From assembly GCA_964036275.1 (NCBI GenBank), contig OZ038435.1, forward strand, positions 23,418,559 to 23,482,558: DNA of 64,000 bases, read 5' to 3'. Source of the DNA: Litoditis marina. Lineage: Eukaryota; Nematoda; Chromadorea; Rhabditida; Rhabditidae. A program made the translations under genes and the position numbers. The notes beneath the pieces were generated by a model that was not told where the DNA came from, made no database searches, and worked only from the letters and a program-made list of their open reading frames with translations. This document shows, piece by piece, positions 50,401 through 59,833 of the stretch (position 1 is the stretch's first letter; every line of letters begins with the position of its first letter).

Positions 50401-53400
50401 TGACTTTAAAAGGTCGTATATGGACTTTTGTGTACATTTTTCAATGTTTGTCGCCTTGAAAAACTGATTTTCGGCTAGGTGACGTCGCGCGAAAAATGGG
50501 AAATTGGCAGAAGTTGGCAGCCTAACGTAAAAATTGGCATGCCAATTGGCAGGAATCTGTCTGAGTTACAAAATACAAATACAAGTCTGGGATCATGCAA
50601 GTGTACGACCCGAACGACTACCTAATCCATTGAGATTGAGAATGTGGGTATTCGGGAATGGTCACATAATGAACACACTTACATTTATATATTCATTCAA
50701 TTTACTATACGTATCGTTGTCACTTTGTGTCCTCCAACATATATTATAATTCACAGAGCGACTCATGAACCAGCTAGAGGACAACAACTACGAATGCATT
50801 ATTTGCTGCCAGGTGGTATATGCCAGACAGGTTAGAGACAAGCTAATGTTAAAAATAGCGAAAACTACATTATTTCAATGGATGAAAAATCATAAGTTTT
50901 GAGTTAGGACGTGAAATGTAGTGTTGTGTTCATATGAGCTGTCTTCAGGTTAGATAATCATGAGATCCCATTTTTACTTTCATCTCAACCTCCACCAACA
51001 TTTTTAGAACTACGAATATTCTGACATTAAAAAAGCTCTTTGAGCCTCCATTTGATGGTATTACTCCATTATCATTTCGCGACTGGAGTGTTTACTGATT
51101 CGTTTCCAGAGTATTTGGTCGTGTGGCAAATGTTTTCACATGTTCCATATTTCTGGTGGATGTATTGTGAACTGGGCGGAGAAGAGTAAAGAGGATGATA
51201 ATAAGTATGTGTTTCGTTAGTTTTGTAGAATTTAACCTATATGCTGACCACGTTATACGTGGTTCTGAACTATCCCCTCTCTCCTCCAATTATACTCGAC
51301 ATATTTGTCTTTTCTTGCTTTGTCAGTTGTCACAGTATAGTTTAATTGGTATTATCGTATAATCGTATAAGTTTTTCTTCTTCCAGATAACTTTCCTTTC
51401 CATTGTTGCTTTTCTAAATCTAATCTTGTTCATATTGTTTCATTTGTAGGTGGAGGTGTCCGACATGCCAGACCAAGTATGAGCCAATCCCTTATAACTA
51501 CTACTGTTTCTGTGGCGAGGAACGGAATCCCGTCACCCATATGTAGGTTTACGATATTATGTTATATATGAATTCATTGTTTCAATTGCTGCATTTGTAT
51601 CAATATATCGACTCGCAACCGAATCATATGGAGATTGTCTTAACCTTCATTGTTGGTGAAATACGTTGATGTGTGTCTGATACGGCTGTGAGTGATTTTC
51701 ATTTTACTGAAGCTCTTTTACATTGGATTAGAAGTACTACAGTTCCCTATTTATCGTGATCATGGTTACAGGGGTGAGACGCCTCACTCGTGCGGGAATG
51801 TGTGTGGTGGACAGCGGGGTCCCGGCTGTGTGCATCCTTGTTCCGAGCCCTGTCATCCTGGCCCATGTCTCGAGTGTCCCGTTATGCTAACAAAGAGTTG
51901 TAGTTGTGGATCAGTCGTGAAAGCAGTCCGTTGCGGAACAAATATCAAAGTGTCGGTCAGTTATTGGATCATTCAGAGGCGGGCAGAAAAGGGTTTGAAG
52001 TCAAGTCAAATACGACCCCCTCCCTTTTGAAACATGAAAAAAGGCAAGTTTCAACAAATAAACGGAAAAATTTTGAGCGAAGTTTTGTGGTTTCGTCCTG
52101 GTTGCTAAAAACGTGCAAAACTGGTCAACCCCCTCTAGGCAAGAACGACCTGCCTCCTTGACATTTCCATATCTGCCCTCCCTGTCATTGACATTGTTCG
52201 TTGCTGCGTTTGTACGCGCGTATCCCTCACGTGGTTGTCGTTGATGGCATGAGCATAATACAGTTTCAGTAATAGTTTGGCAAACATGGTTGGATGCCTA
52301 CGAAAACGCCTTTTCAGGAAACGTGGACCATTCGGGTTTTTTTGGAGAAATGAGGAAATTTTTGGCGTTTTATCGAAAAACGGCACATCTTTAAATTACT
52401 ATTGTAACAGTTACTATTGTATGGTTTCAGTGCGAGAAAGTGTGTGATCGTGTCTTGTCATGTGGAGAGCATTCTTGCTCCGAAGTCTGTCACGACGGCC
52501 CATGTAAGCCCTGCGATGTTCGACTCGAGGAAGGTCAGCTTTATGTCTGTGACACTATTTACTTGATGAAAATCTCACGTGGATGCTATGTGTACAGCGT
52601 GGGACGACTTTGTTGTCCAAAAAAATATAGAAAAAAAATATATTGAAAATGAGGTATTTCAATTGTGAAACAGGGTAACCAAACCATAAAACTCGTTGGG
52701 AAGGGAGGGTTTCACCAGTAAACGCGACTATTGTTAACAATGGGGTAGTTCAAAATTCCGACTTCAAAAAAAAATGGGTTCCATCGAAATGTACCTTACA
52801 TTTCGGATGGAAACAACAGAAAAACTAGAGAATAAAAGTTTACTAGTAAAAACCATTAGAGCGACGGGATATGAGAGAAACGGAGATGAACGAGTGGGTA
52901 CGGTAGAGACGGTGACCGCGTCCGGTCGGTGAGATCTTGATATCTGGCTTCCTGGGCTTATAAGTTGCGACGTTATCTGAAAAGAGATCATTCACGTCAT
53001 GCAATCATAGGATGTGTTGCATGTCATAATGGTAACGCAATGATGACTAAAGGGAAAGATATGGGAAAGTTAGGGTTATTTCTGGAGCAACCAAAAATTT
53101 GCTTAGCATTGAAATATATTGATAGCGACCGACTACTTAAATCTTAAACAGTGCGTTCGATTTCGCGACAAATCCTTTTTTGAGAAACATTTTGTATAGC
53201 GGAAAGTAGTGGATCTTGTTCCAAGTTAGAAGTTACTGACTTCGTGTATTTATTTTAGAACTAAATCACTTTCAAGCGCCAGTTCTGCTTCAGAACTGCA
53301 GGCAGAACTAATTTCACCGTAATAATTCGTATGAGTTACTACTAGCGTCCAGTGCGCCCCAACATCGTAATTGTCGTACAGTCCCGGACTACGGCTTCGT

Positions 53401-56400
53401 TTTAACCTTCTCACGGACGAGCGATTGTCTGACGGCGACTGGGCGATGGGGATAACAATTCTGTAAAAGTTAGGGAAAAGTTTTGTATTGGTTATCTTAG
53501 TTTAATAAGTTATCTGCCTTTGGTATCACAAAAGGCAAAAGCGCATGTTAATGTGCATAATGTGCAACTTTAACTTCAGATTGTTTCTGCGGGGCATCAA
53601 AGCGTGAGGTGGTCTGTTCTGCAACCTCACAACAGTCAGCAGGCTTCTCATGCGGCCAGCCTTGCGAAGGGATGTATAAGTGCGGCAAACATCATTGTGA
53701 AAGCAAGTGAGTTATTTATATCATCTGAGGATCTTATCAAATTTATGTGTGGAGCTGGAGCATTGAACTGGCTATTTTCCAACGTTTCATTGACTGATAC
53801 ATATAAGACGCTCCAATCTAAATGGTTTCCATTTTAGATAATTTCTTGGAAAACCTCAAAATATTGTGCATCATCAGACTTGTCCGATATTTTTTCTGAA
53901 ATGTCCAATTCTTCTAATTCTTGTGTCGCTCTCATTTGGAGCGCAGATAAAACTACCGAATATTTGTATGTTTCAAAATCCTCTGCCACAATTATTTTCC
54001 TTTCAGAACATTATAACACACGTTTTCGCAGTTGAAAACAGTGTGAAAAAATGTGCCCAAAAAATTGTAATGTGAAAAATTGGGCCCAAAAAAATTGAAG
54101 TGTGAAAAATGGTGCCCAAAAAATGGAAGTGTGAAAAATTGTGACACATTTGTTTCTCTAAAGAGAGGTACTTTGCACTTCGTATGTCTCTCGCGCGGTA
54201 GTGCTGTGATACTCTTTGACACAGCTCTCAATGATCCGTATCTTGTTATGGTTTCAAATCCTGCGGATCTGTCTCGCCTGTTCTTTCTCTGCGTCTCTTT
54301 TTCTAATTGGGCGATGCTCTCGATGCGCGCTCGTTTCTCTGCGTCTCATTGCTCTAATCACCAATACTAGATACGGCGCAGTCAAGGGGGTAAGGAAGGG
54401 AACATTAGTATCGCGCGAGTGGTTCAGTAATAACCTCTCTTGCTGGAACATGTACCATATTTGGAAAAGTGAAAAAATGCGCCCAAAAAATTGTAGGTGT
54501 GAAAAATTGTGCCCAAAAAATTGAAGTGTAAAAAGCTGTGCCCAAAAAATTGAAGTGTGAAAAATTGTGACACAATTTTTGAGAGATTTGTGAAAACTGC
54601 AATTTTTTGTGACACACTTTTTTTCAATTTCCTGAGTCGCGACACAGCGATTCGATCGTTTGGTTTTTAGTTTAAACCTCAAATAAATGGGGACTACCCG
54701 ATGTCCAATCAGAAATAATTTTAAAAAAGTGATAACTCTTCGATGGTTAAAAGTCTCACCCTAAAAATTTCATGAAATCACTAGGATTTCCTGATTTCCG
54801 AAGCCATTTAGATTGGAGCGTCTTATATACACATGGATGGATTGCCTTGGAATACTGCAGTCCTCGATAAGTCGGTGACACCCCTTCAATGTATTGACTA
54901 TTCAACTATAACTTGTTTTAACATAACAAGTATAACAGTAATATAACTGGAGTTTTGCTTTCCAGTTGCCACGCCGGAGACTGTGGCTCTTGCCCGCGGT
55001 TGCCAGATCGTATATCTCGCTGCCCCTGCGGTCGTTCTACCCTCGAAGCTCTAGATGTGGTGAGGACGAGCTGTGATGACGTCATCCCACCTGTCAGCAC
55101 CTATGTGACAAGGTCTTGCAGTGTGGAAGTGCTGGTAGGTAATTTGGTGGATCATTATACGAAAGCCTTCCGTATACTAGGATACTTTTTTTCGGTATTA
55201 TTTGATACTACCGAAGCGCTCTTACCTGAAAGAGTGCTGCATTGCATTGCCAATCGTGGTTGGGTGTTTTTTTATTTTATCGAGTAGCCTGCTGAATAGT
55301 ATGGTCAGTTTTGAATGAATATATTTGTGAAATTAAAGTTTTTTTTTTACACAGATTTGGTATGTTTTCCTATTCAGAGAAGCCGCACAGATGTCGCAGT
55401 AAGTGTCACAACGGCCCATGTCCGCCTTGCGATTTCAATACTTCGATTGTATGTCGTTGTAGGCAAGTCAAAAGAACGTTGCCGTGCAAGGAGTACCTTC
55501 AGTTTGCTGGTGAGTTCGTTGGAAATGTACCTGTTCCGATATCATCCGGCCACATTATGGAACCAAATTTTGAATTCCGTGGCTACATTGACGATTTTAA
55601 TCAGCGACTGTGTGATTACATTGACGATTTTAATCAGCCACTGTGACACTGCAGACTGCCCAAACTCCACATTAGATAATTTCAGAGCCGACTCCTCAAT
55701 TTCAGGTGGTGAACAGTTTCTGTGCGAGAAGAGATGTAGAAAGAAGAAGTCATGTGGTGTACATAAATGTCAGGAGATGTGTTGTGTCCAACAAGAACAT
55801 TACTGTATGCAGGTACGAGGTTATCGAGATGTTTTGCCTTTCATCACAGAAGTTTCTTTTTGTCGCGTGTGGTGTATTTGTTTCGTCTCATGTTAAGCTT
55901 TCGTCGGAGTTTGTCCGTAAAGATTTCAGTATATTTTATACGATCCACTATAGACTCATTGATTGTGATTGATTCTCCCAAATACGTAGGGTTTCTGTTT
56001 CAGATCTGCAACAAACGACTTAGCTGTGGTCTTCACAATTGTGAGAATATCTGTCACTCTGGGCAATGCCCGCGATGTCTGAATGCAAGTAAGATTTCCG
56101 TATTTAGTTAGTATTATTTTCGCAATAAACCATTTCTGTTTTTGTCATCGGTGCCATACTCCCATTCATACCCTAAATGCTCAGCGTTTTGAGAAAAACC
56201 CCCCTGTTTTTGGTCCGAAGATTTGGGCAAAACCCCCCTCAAAAATTGTCTGATTTAGCGATTTTCTAAATTAAAGGCAAAACCCCCTTATAATGGCTGA
56301 GGGGGAGGGCAAAACCCCCCTGTTTGAAAAAGTCACAACTCTGAGGCATTTAGGGTATGCTCCCATTCCATTTTGGTGTTTTCAGCCTACGTTCACAATG

Positions 56401-59400
56401 TTTCGCAGGTTTCGAGGAGCAGTTCTGTCATTGTGGACGCACCATGCGGCCACCTCCCATTCCCTGTGGGGCCGCATTGCCCGAATGTGATGAACCATGT
56501 GCGCGTGCACATGCGTGTCAGCATCCTGTCAATCACAGATGTCACAGCGACCAGAATTGTCCGAAGTGAGTTTTCCACTTTTTTCTCATTTAGGGAGTTG
56601 TATCTGATAGGTGATTCGCACGAAGTTCTTGTAAAGCGTTTCTTTTTCTCTCGCCTACTTGTCATGTCTGAAAAATACAGCCCAAACTATAGTTTGTATA
56701 TGTGTATGTTCAGGTCCGAAAAAACATTCCCTGTCATATGGAAGCTGTTTCTTGTGGTCGTATCTGCAATTTACCTCTTCCTTGTGGCGCTCATTCATGT
56801 AACAGGAATTGCCATTCTGGAGTTGTGTCAAGGTTAGTTATTACAGTGTTTTTCTTTGCTCTGAGCGATTCTCTTGTTTCTTCTCGTGCAGACGCTCATG
56901 CGTTGCTGCGGTGCCTTTCTTCCCGGTGATCATGTAAACTGAGTATTCTTCTTTAGGAGGGAGAGAAATGTAGACGTGCCTGTCCCGTACTCCGTCACCC
57001 ATGTGAACATGCGTGTGCTCTCGCCTGTCATTCCACCGACCCCTGCCCCCCATCGCAGTGCAATCAGTTGGTGGAGGTGATGTGCAGTTGTGGAAGGAGA
57101 AGACACACATGAAATGTCACGAGGTTCGTCAAATAAAGCACTGCCCGGAACCTCCTGATATCTTCATTCACCGTACATAGGCTGACTTTTATGGGCGAAA
57201 TTATGTTTTGAAATTATCGCAGTGGGCTGGTTGGGACGATTCATATTTGATTGCTGGTACAAAAATGTTTTGAGATCATCGCGTTTGTATTTTAATTTTC
57301 TCTGAAATTAATCAACATAATTTAGGTTGAGAAGAGCCGTGCTCGTCTCAGGGCTATTCTATCCGAAGGGTAACGAGAAGACAATCACGGAGCGCCTACT
57401 GCCATTCTCAAGAGAAGTTCTAGTATGGAAAAGTTGACATGGTAAGTAGATCAGAGTTCCAGTTCGGTTTATGCTGCAGTTCGTGTCCACTTATTTTAGG
57501 CTTTCCTTTTGCCTATTTTTATTTCGGTAAGCAAAATTTAAAATTGTTTACCTACTTTTTTTACGTCGTTGGTTTCTATAAGTGAACTACCTCCTCCAAA
57601 TTACTCTAGCCTATGCGTTTCAGAAGTTGTACACGTTTGTTGAATGTGTACTGACATTTACGGCATCAGAGAAAACTCATTCAAAAATAAACTCATTACT
57701 GGAAAACTCATTGATAATTAAAACTCATTAACTTATTTTCAGTCAGGAAGCCAAAATGCCAAAAAAAACTTTAATGAGTTTTATTTCTCAAAACTTTAAT
57801 GAGTTTTATTTCTCAATGAGTTATTCTGGTTGCCGACATTTACCTCTTTTCCTCATTCGATTTACATCGTCCCCCCCCCCATTCTATCTAGTCTCGCTTT
57901 GATTTTCTCACGCCTTGTAATTGCAGCATCTCATGTACCGACGATTGTAAGAAGGTGGCGCGTAACAAACGTCTGGCCGATGCCCTCAGCATAGTGACGA
58001 ACGACGACGGGGACACCGACGAGCCCACCATCACATTCACCGAGACCATGAAGGTACGTATGCTCGTGAACACGTGAACAATACTTACTCTGTGTACTGT
58101 ATTGAGTTGTTCACTTGGTACTGGTGGAATGATATTTATCATCAGTCTGACCAATATCTTGTTCTACCCTCTAGGCAGACGTGTTGTGTATGTCTTTTGG
58201 TTCTCAGATGGAAACGAGGCTTGTGGACTTATGCTTGTATCTTTGCCATAGATTTTCGACTTTTCGCATTTGTTGCACTTGTTGTTCAAGCGTCTCGCTC
58301 AGCTTCTAATGATTTACATTGTGTGGATTGCAGGCGGAGTTGAAGACGTCACCTCAGTTTGTATTGGAGATCGAGAATGTGCTCACAGGTCTTCTTGAGG
58401 CTCTTGGAGATGTAAGTAAACTTTTCATCTCGTTTTTTGTGACTACTTTCTGGTTTCCAGTAGTGATTCATGTGTTTTTTAACCTATCATCACTGTTTAG
58501 GCTACCAACTGCAATAATGTGATCTCGCACAACTTCCGCCCCATGCCAATGGAACGAAGGCGACTTGTGCACGAGTACTCGGATTATTTCCACATGGATA
58601 CTGTGAGCGTGGACGAAGCACCGAAAAGAAGTGTCATTGTGACAGCAAAGAGGTTTGTGCTCCAGACCAATATGAATCGCCATGTTCTCATTACCTCTAA
58701 TACATGTGTGTGTATTGTAGTTAATAGCTCTAGCTTCCACATAATTTTCATTAACTTGTCGGATCATTCTTATTCTTTCTTGTGGGTGGAATGTATCACA
58801 CGCACTAGCGTGGTACTCTTCAATTTTGCGGACAGTTTCTCGAAAGTAGTATTGCTGTGAAACATGAAGATCGTGTAACCATACACCAAAAAGGTCTGAC
58901 TATTTGACGAAAAGTAGTCCGTTTTCAGGTTCAAACACGTAAAAATGAATGATTTTGTATCAAAAATGAGGAAATTTTCTCGTTTCCGGCGAAAAGTAGT
59001 CCGTTTTTCAATTTATTTTGACTATGCGGACAGCTTTGCTGGAGTTTGCGTGTAACGTTAATGGATTGGTTAGAATAGTGTTTTGAGCTTTGCAGAGGTA
59101 ATTCGAGAGCACCACTGATTCTACTGAGTGATTTGCACGAGTATCCTGGAGTTCTCAAGGCATTAGGACCCACTACACTCAGAAGGTAGTTTTGTTTTCA
59201 TATTTTTCTTTCGCGTTGCTCACATCTCACATCTTTCCTGATTGATTGCAACTTATGTTTTCAATTTACAGCAACGTGAACGAAGACATTAAGAAGGCTG
59301 CAGCGGCGGCGGCAGCGGCTGAAGCAGTGGAAGAGGGCATGAAGTCGTTGCGATTGGAGAAAAGGTTAGAAATTTAATCCAATAATGGTTTTACTTCTCC

Positions 59401-59602
59401 TTTCTGTGAAGAATGATGATGCATGATTTTGTGATGTATCTGTGATGTAGGATTTTCGTTCGAACGATGCGCCTTTGTTTAGGTCTACAAGAGAGTGGCT
59501 CCTACAATTGCGAAACCGGCGCCAATTCGTCAGCAGAATGCGTTCGCTTTGCTGGGAAGCGATGTTGAGGATGAAGGAGAGGTACGTCAGTCCATTCTGT
59601 AA
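47465..59602 (+). CDS. NFX1 / shuttle craft family RING-CH zinc finger protein (interrupted)
   Basis: NF-X1 type nuclear regulator; the family binds X-box DNA or RNA and its RING-CH domain is linked to ubiquitin ligase activity. Exons by frame and splice phase: 47465-47637, 48173-48393, 48648-48743 (provisional), 48937-49078, 49523-49647, 50757-50830, 51110-51204, 51450-51542, 51772-51949, 52431-52533, 53580-53706, 54966-55134, 55378-55509, 55706-55812, 56004-56088, 56409-56565, 56594-56624, 56714-56832, 56957-57123, 57326-57441, 57927-58053, 58334-58411, 58501-58652, 59096-59185, 59272-59364, 59483-59581. About 1050 residues (human NFX1 is about 1120). Residues 1-250: basic, low-complexity. 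About 260-330: RING-CH ([25 protein letters not shown]). Then about nine NFX fingers (such as [19 protein letters not shown] and [19 protein letters not shown]). About 905-955: R3H ([14 protein letters not shown]). C-terminus has an alanine run and [14 protein letters not shown]. Without a further splice, translation stops at 59600-59602; a further exon is possible. Lesions: one base missing near 55086, one near 57103-57110, in-frame TAA at 57371, phase conflicts after exons ending 56832 and 59364. Confidence 0.9.
47853..48138. mobile_element. MITE-like element in NFX1 intron 1
   Basis: A 286 bp segment bounded by perfect 15 bp inverted repeats, CACGGTGAGACCGCT at 47853-47867 and its reverse complement at 48124-48138. 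It is flanked on both sides by GTCG (47849-47852 and 48139-48142), a candidate 4 bp target duplication. It has no coding capacity. The right end lies only 34 bp before the next exon. Whether GTCG is a target duplication or an extra terminal motif cannot be decided from one copy. Confidence 0.7.
49648..50756. other. Long NFX1 intron with foldback and dyad sequences
   Basis: No exon is supported here. Near 49807-49845 there is a hairpin, GCCAATTAGC with GCTAATTGGC. At about 50503-50555 the words ATTGGCAG and AATTGGCATGCCAATT (a perfect 16 bp dyad) appear, so related TTGGC words mark both ends of a roughly 750 bp stretch that may be one foldback element. Between them are repeated ATACCGA/TCGGTAT words (50100-50190 and 50330-50345). 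Identity as a mobile element is inference. Confidence 0.4.
51950..52430. other. NFX1 intron, nothing recognised
   Basis: Intron between two finger exons, with donor AAA/GTGTCG and acceptor TATGGTTTCAG. An 83-codon minus-strand frame (52135-52386) has no domain and is taken as chance. Confidence 0.6.
52534..53579. other. NFX1 intron, about 1 kb, nothing recognised
   Basis: Intron from donor GAAG/GTCAGC to acceptor TTTAACTTCAG. Contains only short frames. The phase closes correctly across it (G plus AT gives an Asp codon before the finger CFCG), which supports the intron boundaries. Confidence 0.6.
54035..54137. repeat. Degenerate 30 bp direct repeats, cluster 1
   Basis: Three to four units built on GTGTGAAAAATTGTGCCCAA then AAAATTGAA. 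The same unit recurs at 54465-54570. On the reverse strand the repeats read as repeated [13 protein letters not shown] peptides, which explains the spurious minus-strand frames of 70-142 codons across this intron. Confidence 0.75.
54465..54570. repeat. Degenerate 30 bp direct repeats, cluster 2
   Basis: Same unit and orientation as the cluster at 54035-54137, with three to four units inside the inverted-repeat element. The two clusters are about 430 bp apart. Confidence 0.75.
55584..55649. repeat. 33 bp tandem duplication in an NFX1 intron
   Basis: TACATTGACGATTTTAATCA occurs at 55584 and 55617, giving two units of 33 bp that differ by one base (CAGCGACTG versus CAGCCACTG). It lies in the intron between exons ending 55509 and starting 55706. 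Confidence 0.85.
56163..56360. mobile_element. Small inverted-repeat element in NFX1 intron
   Basis: CATACCCTAAATG near 56167 faces CATTTAGGGTATG near 56347, about 190 bp overall, with CTCCCATTC next to both ends. The interior holds four CCCCC-rich GGCAAAACCCCCCT-like words (56200-56320). It is likely a short MITE that also explains a chance 65-codon frame at 56293. Confidence 0.5.
57442..57926. other. NFX1 intron with AACTCATTA foldback
   Basis: Between 57670 and 57830 there are several AAACTCATT words followed by several AATGAGTTTTATTTCTCA words in inverse orientation, able to fold into a hairpin. A run of ten C is at 57871-57880. No exon is seen. The exon resumes after TTGTAATTGCAG at 57927. 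Confidence 0.5.
58908..59010. repeat. Short direct repeat CGAAAAGTAGTCCGTTTT
   Basis: CGAAAAGTAGTCCGTTTT occurs at 58908 and 58990, 82 bp apart, in the intron between the R3H exon and the exon starting 59096. It may be a deletion footprint or the ends of a small element. No further structure is supported. Confidence 0.6.
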
Positions 59603-59833
59603 ATTTTAAGTTTTTGACTTTCGTCATATTCCATACAAAAATTAACGCTTATCATACAAAAAATAACAAAAAATACATTCGAGAGGTCCGAATGAGTCGG
59701 TGTTTATTTTACATCTTTTGTTTATGTAGTTTTCAGGAATATTCCATAAATAGTAGTATTCGTATGTACTGTTGCTGTAGCGAACAATCTCATATCACAT
59801 TTTGTGTTTTGCACCATGCACATGCTGTTCCAG

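Larger units (their letters stand above)
53801..54828. mobile_element. Inverted-repeat element, about 1 kb, in NFX1 intron
   Basis: The 25 bp starting ATATAAGACGCTCC at 53801 recurs as its exact reverse complement ending at 54828 (GGAGCGTCTTATAT). The element fills most of the intron 53707-54965 and has no transposase frame. Inside are two clusters of a roughly 30 bp direct repeat, listed next. No convincing target duplication is visible. Confidence 0.7.

Noticed and set aside
54254..54682. 142-codon minus-strand frame with repeated [13 protein letters not shown] peptides
   Set aside because: Produced by translating the 30 bp direct repeats inside an intronic element, antisense to NFX1.
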